Assembly: GCA_001632435.1 (NCBI GenBank) | Contig: KV423971.1 | Span: 106,581 to 170,580, forward strand | From: Calocera cornea HHB12733 | Taxonomy: Eukaryota > Basidiomycota > Dacrymycetes > Dacrymycetales > Dacrymycetaceae | Direction of reading: 5' to 3' | Length of the DNA stretch: 64,000 nucleotides | Shown: positions 21,776 to 34,054 of the stretch, in pieces | Numbering within the stretch: the first letter of the stretch is position 1 | Layout: each line of letters begins with the position of its first letter | The notes under the pieces: generated by a model | The model's input: only the letters and a program-made list of their open reading frames with translations | What the model was told of the DNA's origin: nothing | Database searches by the model: none | Made by a program: the position numbers and the translations under genes

Positions 21776-23371
21776 TCATATACTATATGACCTAACCTTC
21801 GAGAAATAGAAAGGACGCTCTCTCTTGATGGGAAGCTCCTGCACTTCACCGGTGTCTACGTTAACCGACGCATACCACTGCATTTCTATTTTGTTCCACC
21901 TTGTTCGAATCATTAGCAAACGACACTGGCACATACAAAGCTCGCTTACCTCATGTTTCTTGCGCTCGTCAGTGTCAAGTCCATGGCAAATTCATACTTA
22001 AGAGCGGTTCTGCCGCCTGGATCGGGCGCCCTCAAATTGCGGATTCGCAATCGGCGTTTCGAATCCTCAAGTGCCCAAGTACCGATCTGCGATCCTTTGA
22101 TACGAATTGATGGCTTCAGCAAGTGGACCATATCTGCAAGAGGCTTCTCTTCATTGGTGAGGAGAGAAACAACTGTGCCGTCGGGGAAAAAGCGCAGGAG
22201 ACGATGGTAGGTAATGAGGTGGCGTATCTGAATCAACCATGAATGACTTCACAATCAATCGAGGAGGAGAATCATACTGCCACCCATGCATTTTCGCTTT
22301 GGCCGGGACGACTTTACACCTTTTAGTATCAGCAGGGGTATTTAGCGATATTCTCACATATAATGGCACACTGCAATGTAACACCCGTCAAGTCGCACCC
22401 GCTGCCATGCATCCGTGAGCTCCGAATAAGAAGATGAGCCACGGGGACATACTGGATGATGGATGAAGGTGTGACGGTAGTTGTATCCGTACAGGGACGC
22501 GATCATGGTCGCTGAGAGATCTTCTTTGACCTGTGGGGGCACGTACGTGTCTTCGCAAATCAATCTGAAAGCCGCCTCCTTTCAGCGATGAACAACCGAC
22601 TGAAGTATAGAGCACCCACCTCCATATGGAGCTATCAGCGCCCAAAAACCTAGCCTTGAGGTTAATGGTAGCGAATCGTTCGATTGTCGAGACATCTCTA
22701 TGCAGCGCCAACAGCGTTAGGATATGCAAAATGATCTCGTCCGGCAGATTCCCGAAAGGGTTGGGCAATCGCTCGTCCTCGGGGCCGAAAGTGATGGGAC
22801 GTGGTTCAAATGCAGCAATGATCTGTTGCAAAGAAGCGACGGATTGAGTCGTTCGATTGTCCGTTTCCGAAACAGCCGGTTCGCCGCCCTGAGCGGCTTC
22901 CAGAAGAGGCACTGGCCACGCAGCTTGCGAAGGAAGCGCTTCTTGCGCAACAATGCGATAATACGCCTTGTCAACGTTGCTGTCTAACTTGAAGCTTCGA
23001 CGATAGAGCGCCAGGGCGTCGTCCAGCCGGCCTTGTTGTTCGCACTCCACGGCTTCGCGGTAAAGCTCGACAGCCCGACTCGTGGATGCCAAGGGACGCC
23101 CAGTGTCCGAAGTTGTTCGGGCCGCAAGGGGGGATTTCGTGGGTAGCTTTTCCAGATTAATATCCAACTGTGCTGAGGATGTTGACGGACCCCAATAAAC
23201 TTGACCGGTAGTGGGATCTGGAGGCGGCACCTCGGTCGCCGTACGTACGGCGTTCGAGGAGGGCATCTTCTTCCGCTTCACCTCCTCCCTCCACGCTGCT
23301 CGAAACCGTTCCAACTCGTCCTCCCTCGTAGAAGCACCCACAATGGCCGCTCCACTGTCTTGCTCCTCCAT
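21776..23371 (-). CDS. FBXO9: F-box protein, FBXO9/Pof7/Hrt3 family
   Basis: Well supported exons are 23371-22620, 22564-22453, 22401-22358, 22246-21950 and 21899-21776. The product is a substrate receptor of an SCF ubiquitin ligase. An N-terminal TPR-like or MIT-like helical repeat (AVELYREAVECEQQGRLDDALALYRRSFKLD) precedes the F-box (NPFGNLPDEIILHILTLLALH). The Hrt3 region follows, with VRLDGCYIAVCHY, HLITYHRLLRFFPDG and VSLLTNEEKP. Joining 22358 to 22246 needs either one 111-nt intron or two very short ones, so residues around this junction are uncertain. The start is the first ATG; the frame continues upstream without an earlier ATG. Confidence 0.9.
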
Positions 23372-23579
23372 TTCCGCGAGAGAGAACGGGACGAACAAAC
23401 CCCGACTAGAGTGTGTTAGAATGGTCGATGGCGGAAGCGTCAGTGAGCCAGCTCGCGCGTTCGCTGAGGTGAGCCACGTCGCGGACCCTTTCCTACGGTC
23501 TTTCCCAGCCGTCGTTGCGTCACTCTGCCCAGCCTACTGACGACCATTCCATCCATTTCGCCTTTTCAGCTACACGGCA
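23372..23579. promoter_or_regulatory. Bidirectional promoter region FBXO9 / DNAJB12-like
   Basis: Only 208 bp separate the two divergent start codons, so both promoters must share or overlap in this interval. I see no clear TATA box. The last bases before the J-protein ATG are pyrimidine-rich. Confidence 0.5.
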
Positions 23580-25048
23580 ATGGAAAGCAACAAGGATGAA
23601 GCTCTCAAGTGTCTCAAGGTTGCGCAGCGGCACAGGGACAATGGGAACTATGGTGCTGCGGCCCGTTTCTGCCAAAAGTCCATCACATTGTTCTCCACTC
23701 CAGAGGCAGTTGGACTAGCAGCCATAATCGAGACTGAAGCTGCTGCTGCATCAAATTCGACGTCTGAATCGCCGCAGGGAGCGTCAACGAGCGCTGAATC
23801 TCACCCGAGTGCGAGTACCACCAAGCAACGTACCAACGGTCCTGCACCCAGCACCGCAAAAGCGAATGGCGATAGCGCCGGCAACCAGAAGAGAGAGTAT
23901 ACCGCAGAGATGGTTGCTGTCGTCAAACGCGTTCGAAGCTGCAAGGTCACCGACTACTACGAGATACTATCGGTTTCGCGAGACTGCGAGGAGAATGACG
24001 TGAAGCGGGCTTATCGGAAGGTATGTGGTCTCGCTAACCAGTTTCAAAAGAGCCGAAATGACTTTGATCTCTAGCTGGCGTTGCAGCTTCACCCCGATAA
24101 GAACAGTGCACCTGGCGCTGACGAGGCTTTTAAATGTGCGTGATCGACATCTGTGAATCCATGTTAGCTCTGCTGACCGTACCTTAGTGGTCTCTAAGGC
24201 TTTTCAGATTCTGTCCGACCCGCAGAAGAGGGCAGCCTTTGATCAGCATGGGGCTGATCCCGATTCGAGATCCAGTGGGATGTCTTCTTCCCGATCAACT
24301 TTCGCCCGTCAGTCGTCCCGCTTCGAAGGCTTTGATTCGGAGATCAGTCCAGAAGATCTTTTCAATATGTTCTTCGGTGGACCTGGCGCAGCACAGTTTG
24401 GTTCGAGCGGCTTTGGCCCTGGATCAGGTGAGTACCCACATCAATTGATATTTTCCAGGCTCAAGTAATTTGCTCGCAGGCTTCACGTTCCAATTTGGCG
24501 GTCCAGGTGGAGTGCAGTTCGGCTCTGCACGAGGACGCCCTCGTGGACAACAGGCGGCTCCCAATGATGCTGGCTCCATGTTCAAGCAACTACTACCACT
24601 CCTCATTGTTATCCTATTCTCTCTATTGACGTCTCTTCCTTCCCTCCTTGGCGCTTTCCAGACCCCGGATCCTTCCTTTTCGTTCCAACAATCTCAGTAC
24701 TTCGACCAGGAGCGATATACACTGTCTCGCAACGTCCCATACTACGTCAACACGCGACAATTTACCAAGCACCCAATATGGGAGTCGATCCCGGTGGATC
24801 GGCGCGAAGATGGCCGTGCTGGAAGCGCCTCGAGCAAGCTTAAGGCATTTGAGGGCCATATAGAATCGAGCTACTCATCTATTCTGCAGAACCAGTGCAG
24901 GCGAGAGGAGGATTATCGGGAGCAGCGCATACAGTCAGAGATCGGGATTTTCGGAATTGGCACAAATTGGCAGGCGGTGGAGAGAATACGAGGAGAGAAG
25001 CTGCCGAGCTGTGAGAAGCTGAGCGCTTTCCTGCAGGCCTCATACTAG
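23580..25048 (+). CDS. ER membrane J protein, DNAJB12/Hlj1 type
   Basis: The four exons (23580-24020, 24075-24135, 24188-24427, 24480-25048) code for 436 residues. The N terminus carries a short helical repeat (DEALKCLKVAQRHRDNGNYGAAARFC), then a serine-rich linker. The J domain follows (KVTDYYEILSVSRDCEENDV, HPD in LQLHPDKNSAPGADE, ending AFDQHG), then a G/F-rich region. One transmembrane segment (PLLIVILFSLLTSLPSLLG) and the C-terminal domain typical of DNAJB12/B14 (YVNTRQFTKHP) complete it. Family members recruit Hsp70 to the cytosolic face of the ER for degradation of misfolded membrane proteins. Exon 2 is only 61 nt and carries the HPD motif. Confidence 0.93.
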
Positions 25049-25115
25049 GTTCCCAGTTGTATATTATACGGTGTTCTGATTTGCTACGACATCCTTTGTG
25101 CACACAAGCAACACT

Positions 25116-25402
25116 TTAAGCAGACGCAGCGTGCCTTTCCCTCTCCAACTTCAGGTAGTAATCGTCCCTGCGGCGCACTTGGAGGAGCAGGTTACGTTGG
25201 GGGAGAACGATCGACAGGAGAGAAAGGGACATACCCGACGGAAGATGAATACCATACCTGTTCACAACTCATCAAAAACTCGTCTCGCTATGGACGTTGT
25301 TCAGGCTCACCAATAGCTGTACCCCATGGCGATGCCCAGACCGATAGAGCAGGTCAGGTCCAGGACCAGTCTCTTCCTGAGCTTGCCTACGATGGGCTGC
25401 AT
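25116..25402 (-). CDS. COX9: Cytochrome c oxidase subunit VIIa (Cox9-like)
   Basis: Three tiny exons (25402-25311, 25257-25235, 25177-25116) join in frame to a 58-residue protein. It has the family layout: a short matrix N terminus (MQPIVGKLRKRLVLDLT), one membrane helix (IGLGIAMGYSYW), and a charged tail (RRRDDYYLKLERER). Cox9/COX7A is a nuclear-coded subunit of respiratory complex IV. The middle exon is only 23 nt. The start is the ATG at 25402, but it lies directly after a good AG acceptor (TTTCTTCCAG), so a further upstream exon with the true start is possible. Confidence 0.85.
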
Positions 25403-25824
25403 CTGGAAGAAACGTGAGGTTAGAACGATCTACTCGACAACACATGGGAGCGGGAGCACGCACGGTTGTGTGCGAGATGTACGTCTGAACGAGGTTGTGG
25501 GCCGGGACGGAATGGAGGATGGAGGAGGACCGATGGCTCGGGATGGGACCAAATGGGCTGTGAGTTGACGATGCGGTCAGACAAGCCCCCGTGCTGTATT
25601 TGGCTCCGATGCGTCAATAGGTGCACACGCTCCTAGGGCGCCTCGACCGCTCGGTACACTCGACGTCCATAACGCCCTCCTCTGTCCGCCACGCACCGCT
25701 CCCACTCTACCATATCCTCGCGCCGTTTAACAAGGCACCACATCGTCGATCCTTTATCGTCTCCGTCCGACCCAACGGTGCCCCCGACTAGAGGCAACTC
25801 ACCGTTGGCCCTCCCTCCGGTAAC
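25403..25824. promoter_or_regulatory. Divergent region COX9 / CDC55
   Basis: This 422-bp interval lies between divergent genes. It may also hold a 5' non-coding or short coding exon of COX9. Open frames on the minus strand here have no recognisable product. Confidence 0.35.
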
Positions 25825-27567
25825 ATGGACGGGGAACCTTCCACTTCTGCGGCGTCCAACGCGAACAATTGGCGCTTCGCTCAATGCTTTGGCGATAAAG
25901 GAGAAGTAGATGACATTACAGAAGGTAGTCCTGGTGTCTCGCGTTTCTCGGACAGCTCTGACGCAGCCCGCTCACGCATCCGTCCAGCCGACATTATTTC
26001 CACCGTCGAGTTTGATCACACGGGAGACTACCTCGCTACTGGTGACAAGGGCGGCCGAGTTGTCCTCTTTGAACGGAACGACAGCGTAGGCGCTTTTGAT
26101 AAGCAGATACGATATACTCTGACCGACGAGATAGAAGAAGGGCTGCGAGTACAAGTTCTACACCGAGTTTCAGTCGCACGAGCCGGAGTTTGACTACCTG
26201 AAGTCTCTCGAGATCGAGGAGAAGATAAACCGAATAAAGTGGTGCAAGAGACAGAACTCTGCACATTTCCTCTTGTCCACCAACGGTTAGTAGTTTTCCG
26301 GTGGACGAGAGAATCTCACGCAGTATGCTGACGCAACCTCATGCAGACAAGACCATCAAGCTATGGAAGGTCTTTGAGAAGTCCTTGAAGGTAGTGTCGG
26401 AGAACAATCTAACCGATGGGACGCGACCAGTTCCTCCACCGACAATCTCGACGAATCTCCGCTTGCCCAGAATGACACAGCATGACACTATCGTTGCCGC
26501 AGTGCCGCGGAAGGTCTACGCCAACGCCCATGCCTACCACATCAACTCAATCTCCATAAACTCCGATGGAGAGACATACATTTCTGCTGATGATTTGCGC
26601 GTCAACCTGTGGAATCTCAATATCAGCGACCAAAGCTTCAGTACGCTAGACTTCCATGTTCCACCCATATGTATGTTCCTGACATGGCCTGCAGACATCG
26701 TAGATATCAAGCCGGCAAATATGGAGGAGCTTACCGAGGTCATCACAGCAGCGGAATTCCACCCTATCCACTGCAATCTCTTCATGTATTCCAGTTCTAA
26801 AGGCACGATCAAGCTTGCGGATATGCGAGAGTCTGCTTTGTGTGATCGACACGCGAAGCGTAAGTACCATCTCATGGTCGTGATGAGATTACTCATAATG
26901 TGTCAGTATTTGAGGAGGAAGACGATCCTTCTAATCGTTCATTCTTCTCAGAGATTATTTCCTCCATTTCCGACGTGAAGTTCAGCAAAGACGGACGATA
27001 TATCCTGTCGCGCGATTATCTTTCGTTGAAGATCTGGGATGTTAACATGGATCGAGGGCCCGTCAAGACCATCCAAATCCACGATCATCTTCGTGGGAAG
27101 CTCTGTGACCTGTATGAGAACGACTGCATCTTCGACAAGTTTGAGTGTACTTGGAGCGGTGATGGACAGTGAGTCCCACACTCGAAATCGTGGTTTTGTT
27201 TATTTAGCTCATGGCCACGCAGAAGCGTTCTAACAGGCTCTTATCAAAACTACTTCCATATCTACGATGTCAACACGACCAACGACATCGTACTTCAAGC
27301 TGATAAGTCCGCTTTCAAGGCAAAGAAGATTGGTGCAGGTGCCAAGCCTGGGATGAAGAACGGCACCAAGCCCGGAGTCAAGGACGGCGTGAATATCGAT
27401 GCAATGGACTTCAATAAAAAGATCTTGCACGGGAGCTGGCATCCCCGAGAAAATACGATAGCGGTACGTGTCTCTCATCAGGAAGAAGGAGATGAAACTA
27501 ATGATACCGATTTCCTTCGCAGATCGCAGCGACAAACAACTTATTCATATTCGCAGTAGACCGGTGA
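25825..27567 (+). CDS. CDC55: Protein phosphatase 2A regulatory subunit B (B55/Cdc55)
   Basis: The eight exons (25825-25924, 25988-26085, 26135-26285, 26347-26640, 26695-26859, 26907-27168, 27226-27463, 27523-27567) code for 450 residues. B55 is a WD-repeat propeller that targets PP2A to substrates in mitosis and stress control. Family hallmarks are very clear: [80 protein letters not shown] and the C-terminal [18 protein letters not shown]. The intron before 26135 was fixed by the [12 protein letters not shown] junction. A glycine- and lysine-rich insert ([16 protein letters not shown]) sits before the last blade. Confidence 0.97.
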
Positions 27568-27885
27568 TGGAATCAGAATGCCAAGGATACTTCTTTTCAG
27601 CTCCACCTGTATCTAGACCACAGCACGTGTGAACCTTCTGGCATCTGTTGATTCTTGCGTCCATGGCCGCAACCGTGTATTGTGACAAGAAAATCAAACG
27701 AAGGACGTGACTGTTTTGCACTCGTATTTCTTGCACCAGGCAACTGGTTCAAGGGTTCCTGTACAAGTCTACACGTAACTTGAGCATCGACGATAACATG
27801 ACATGGTATTCGGCGATACAGAGTATGTCAAGCATGAGAACATGAAGCAATCGAGGCAGTATGGGCGTTTACTAGGAAACATAGC
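27568..27885. other. Convergent spacer CDC55 / RPL43
   Basis: This is 318 bp between two stop codons, presumably 3' untranslated regions and terminators. I see no other feature. Confidence 0.4.
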
Positions 27886-28424
27886 TCAAGCCTGAGCCAA
27901 CTCACGTAACCGCCGAACGGTGCTGGTCGAAAACAAATTAGCGGTGTACCGGCAAAACTAAGCCGTTAGATACACACCTCCGAACGGTTGCAGCGGCAGT
28001 GGTGGACACAGTCCATGCGCCTCCAGCAACGACCTTTTTGCACGCGCGACACTTCCAGATGCCGACAGCGCTCCTCTTGACAGAGTCCTATGGCCAATGT
28101 CAGAATGCGTTCTCATAGTGGGATTAGACGGCACACCTTGCCACAGAAGGTGCAAGTGTAACGCGCGTGCTGCTGGATCTCCATCTATCCAGGCAAACAA
28201 ATGAGTCATATATCGATGGAAATATCACGCCTGTCACGCACCTTCTTCACCTGCTTGCGCAGCGAAGCACCGTAGCGCTATTGGAGGTCAGGATATGTGT
28301 GGGTCCTCATCAGGAAAATACTTACCGTGCCGTACTTCCCGGTGACGCCGACCTTCTTAGTACGTTTCGTCTAGATATCAACCATGAGCGTGGATGTAGT
28401 ATATTCAAGGGCAACACTGACCAT
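27886..28424 (-). CDS. RPL43: 60S ribosomal protein eL43 (L37A)
   Basis: Six exons (28424-28422, 28370-28326, 28277-28242, 28184-28137, 28087-27978, 27922-27886) code for 92 residues, the usual length of the family. The first coding exon is only the ATG, followed by a GTCAGT donor, a pattern known in other ribosomal protein genes. The sequence starts [20 protein letters not shown] and has a C4 zinc ribbon (CTFCGK and CRACKK) separated by [11 protein letters not shown]. It ends [12 protein letters not shown]. The acceptor at 28088 was preferred over one 12 nt downstream because it restores the conserved DSVK segment. Five introns in about 540 bp make it intron-dense. Confidence 0.95.
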
Positions 28425-29255
28425 CTTTTTGGAATTGGGGTGATGGAGCTGAACGTCTGTTGCGATGAGGTGTGCTGCTACACCCATACGCCTGGTAAAA
28501 CTGTACAGTACCTGTAAGCACCGCCACCTGCACATTTACATCCGCCGCACAGAGCGGCCCGAAAGGCACCGGTCCTGAACCATGCTCGCAGCACAGGTAC
28601 CAATCATCTCAACCAGGGCGAAGGGGGGGGGGGACTACATGCCCGTCTATCGCGGTCACTTGCACGGTACTGTATGAAATGCCAGGGCAGAGCAATGACC
28701 TTCCCGCCAGGCATCAAGTGCATGCGTTTGCCCGCCATTTTCAATCCGCGAAGTGTATGGTATGGGGTATTCACCATATGTAGTTACGTGTAGAGAGAGC
28801 CGCCCTCTCTCAGGTGCTTGTCAGCACACTCGTTGATGGATATCTCGAGAACTGAGAGTTGTATTGAGGCAATGGTGTCGTCGCCTTCTGCCGCGCTCTC
28901 GCGGCCCGGGTGGGCACCTTGAGAGATAGCACTGGATTGATAGTACCGCCGTTGGAGCTGGTACGGTAGGGCACCGACACTCCGAACTCGGTTCACAACT
29001 GAAGAAAAGCAACGATTCAGCTTTATTGGATTTCTGTCGAGAACGAACTTCGTGCCGCGCTGCGCTTCAGGGCAGGCTTTGGAGTTCCTTTGGAACGTGC
29101 CCCTACGGAGATGACGACGGTCCCGTTTTGGGTCCGTTCCGAGTTGCTCCCTTCCTTCGTACGCATCTCCCCTTCCCTCTTTGCTCTGCGTTAAACCCCC
29201 GTTCAGCGCCCTCCCTCCCCGTCTCTGACCCGCATCACTGCTCGTCTACGCCGTC
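28425..29255. promoter_or_regulatory. Divergent intergenic region RPL43 / ATP1
   Basis: This 831-bp region between two divergent, presumably highly expressed genes must hold both promoters. It contains an 11-nt G run near 28624. Pyrimidine-rich DNA lies just upstream of the ATP1 start (29150-29250). Two short overlapping minus-strand ORFs (28784-29012) have no recognis­able product. Confidence 0.45.
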
Positions 29256-31290
<2,035 letters not shown>

Positions 31291-31594
31291 AAGCATCACA
31301 AATGTTCCGCTTTGCAAGCTAAAAACCGCTACTTCCTGCCCTAAATCCATCCTATTATATATCCTGGAGGTGTCCCCAAATTCAGAGTAGTGGATTGAAC
31401 CCCTAGCATTGTGCAAAGTGAAGAGTGACGGGAGTGCGCCCGTTCTCCCGGTCTGCTGGGGGTTTGCATAGCCTGGGTGCCATGTGAAACCGGCTTGCAA
31501 CCGGTAGCACCCTGAGCCGCGCGGGGAAGGCGGCCTGAGTCGTCACCGCTTGCTGTCGGCTCCTCCCCATTGTCCAGCTTCGTCTTGGTTGACC
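31291..31594. other. Spacer ATP1 / ETR1
   Basis: This 304-bp tandem spacer holds the ATP1 3' untranslated region (AT-rich near 31350-31365) and the ETR1 promoter. I see no further gene. Confidence 0.4.
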
Positions 31595-33001
31595 ATGTTC
31601 ACAAGAGTCTGCCCACTGCCAGCTTCTGTCCGCTACGTGAGGTCGTTCTCCATCTCTACAACACGCAGTGCAAAGGCAATAATCTACACGCGTAACGGCG
31701 AGCCGACCGACGTCCTCACAGTTCGGACCCTCCCGGCCCTCGCAGTACCCCGCGGCGATCAAGTCAAGCTCAGATTCAAATTGAGCCCGGTCAATCCTGC
31801 AGATCTGAATGTCATCCAGGGTGCTTATCCGGCGAAACCGCACCCAAGGGACGACTTGGGCACCGCCGAGCCTGCCTTCGTCGCTGGGAACGAAGGACTT
31901 GCCATCGTCGAGGACGTTGGAGAAGACGTGTCTGTTGTTCAGAAAGGAGACTGGGTCATATTCAGCACACCGCAATTTGGTACTTGGGTCAGCGAGGCAA
32001 TCGCGAGGCAGAGCGACATAATTCGGGTTCCACGAGCGTCGAACTCATCTCTTAGCGAAGTGCAAGCTGCCACCCTCACGGTCAGCCGCCACCTTTTTTT
32101 CACGATTCCCTTCCTGATCCTGCTTCCAGGTCAACCCGCCCACAGCATTGGCCCTCCTGACGCAATTTGCCAGCCTCGAACCGGGGGAGTTCGTCATCCA
32201 GAACGGCGCCAATAGCTCTGTCGGACAAGCTGTTATACAGATAGCGCACCGACATGGGTTAAAAACCATCAATCTCGTTCGCGACAGGTCAGTCCTTGTT
32301 TGCACAGCAATGACACTCTCTCAGAGAGGTGCCTTGTCTTTAGAGAAGGAATCGAGGACTTGAAAGGACAGCTCAAGTCTCTTGGTGCAGATTACGTCAT
32401 GACCTATAATGAGCTCGGTGAGAAGACAGCCAGAGAAACGGTGCGTGATTGGACCGATAGCAAGGTGACATTTCTCCTGTTATATGCAGTGACATCGTAA
32501 CTCATCTAAAAAGCCGATACGTCTAGGGTTAAACTGCGTGGGCGGTAAGGACACCACTCTCATGGCGCGTTTCCTCGGGTAAGTTCGACAGCTATCGTTC
32601 GAACTGCTGGGGCCTTATGACTTTCACAGACAAGATGCGCACCTTGTATCCTATGGCGCAATGTCAAAGGCACCCCTTTCGTTGCCCACATCGCTCTTTA
32701 TATTCAAGAATCTTACTTGTCACGGATATTGGCAATCGCGCTGGTACCAGCAGCACAGCGCGGAAGAACGTCAGTCTCTCATTGCTGAAATCGTCGGGAT
32801 GATGGAGAGCGGTCTTGTGAGTGCCGAAACGGATAGACCCGAGCAGCGACTAACCGGCTGGGTCAGTTGCAAGAACCGTCGCATGAGATTGTCGTCTTGC
32901 AAGGCAGCGACGAGGAGATGCAAAGCACGGTAAAGGATGCTATAGGTACGAGTGCATCTGGGCGGCACAAGAAGATACTGTTCCACTTTGCGGATATCTG
33001 A
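31595..33001 (+). CDS. ETR1: Mitochondrial 2-enoyl thioester reductase (Etr1/MECR)
   Basis: The six exons (31595-32080, 32130-32287, 32344-32464, 32514-32578, 32630-32816, 32867-33001) code for 383 residues. The enzyme reduces trans-2-enoyl-ACP with NADPH in mitochondrial fatty acid synthesis, which supplies lipoate precursors. An arginine-rich targeting peptide (VRYVRSFSIS) precedes the MDR fold. Visible motifs are SPVNPADLNVIQGAYP with the family tyrosine, GNEGLAIVEDVG, the nucleotide-binding QNGANSSVGQAVIQIA, LNCVGGKDTTLMARFL and YGAMSKAPLSLP. The C-terminal FKNLTCHGYWQSRWYQ block is typical of this subfamily. It converges with the p24 gene, 66 bp apart. Confidence 0.95.
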
Positions 33002-33067
33002 AACAATCTTTGATTCCCGAATGATGATGCTTGATAGCCAGTCCTCTGTACAGTATTAACATTGATT

Positions 33068-33871
33068 CTATCGAATCTTTTTGTCCTCGAAGAATCGCTA
33101 TCATGGAGGTCAATAATAGAGTAATGTGCAACAAAAACAGGAAACTAACCCTGAGATGTCGGAGCTGCCATGCGCAAGTCACGAACAAGACAACAATCTG
33201 CACGGTGCAATACCACACCGCTCGAGAGTTGACTTGCTCGCTGAGATCCCGGAAAGCCGCCTCTCGTTCTCGTTGGAATTGTTGCTCTCGTCGAATGTCC
33301 TGCAACTTGAAATTGAGATCACGAACGCGTTGAGCGAGATCAGATATATGCGAGCGATCGTGCTCCACGTCGCGCCGCGTTGCCCCGACAACGATATCCA
33401 GATACATGCGTATATGTCGTCGACTGGACAGCCAGTTGGATGTGTAGTTTGTGGATAGACAGATAGAGTGATCGCCTGCATCGTGCGATGAGAAGGTGAA
33501 CTTTCCATCTGGAGGACCTCTTGTCTTCACAACTGAGTGGCCGGTGGATAGTTCCTAAAGCTGGGTGAGTAAAGGATATATGAGCAAACTAAAACGCTCG
33601 CACATCCACATCAATCTGGACACCAAGTTCAGGGTTGTCTTCATACGTCTGCGCCGTCTCAGACCATTCCTGAGCGCGATAATGCCCTGCGCAGTTCCAT
33701 TTAGCCTGTCCGTCACGCCCACTCCATACACCACATACCTTCGACGACTGTGTCTGTCGGCAGCTCTTCAATGAAGCATTTTTTTTCGGTTGAGTCAAGA
33801 TAAAAATGGAGTGCAGCCGTTGCGAGAATGTAGGGGAGGATGAGTCCTGCGATCCTGGAAGGCTTCACCAT
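33068..33871 (-). CDS. p24 family cargo receptor, alpha (Erp/TMED4-9) type
   Basis: The four exons (33871-33739, 33686-33604, 33524-33150, 33097-33068) code for 206 residues. p24 proteins cycle between ER and Golgi in COPI and COPII vesicles and help package GPI-anchored cargo. A signal peptide (IAGLILPYILATAA) precedes the GOLD domain (LHFYLDSTEKKCFIEELP, GHYRAQEW, GKFTFSSHDAGDHSICLS). A coiled coil (LAQRVRDLNFKLQDIRREQQ), one membrane helix (CTVQIVVLFVTCAWQ) and a cytosolic tail RHLRRFFEDKKIR follow. The tail has the FF motif for COPII and dibasic lysines for COPI, although the family's usual KKxx spacing is altered here by the final IR. The CFIEELP start places it in the p24-alpha group. 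Confidence 0.92.
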
Positions 33872-34054
33872 GATAGTCGATACGACGAGATCGAGATGAA
33901 GCAGTCAGAGGCGTTGCGCGGGTCCGCTGCCGATGACCACAGGCGTCAGGTCCGAGCAGACGCTGAGCGAGTTGATCCCGTGGTCGCGTCCTACTCACAT
34001 TGCACCCCTACTCGGAGCTCGACGGTTTGTGCTTGCCACCTGCCAGTGCCCGAC

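Noticed and set aside
22040..22090. tRNA-like TTTCGAATCCTC segment
   Set aside because: It is part of the F-box gene coding sequence, and no cloverleaf arms can be formed around it.
28784..29012. Small minus-strand gene between RPL43 and ATP1
   Set aside because: Two overlapping short frames with no recognisable domain or splice pattern lie in an interval that must contain two promoters.
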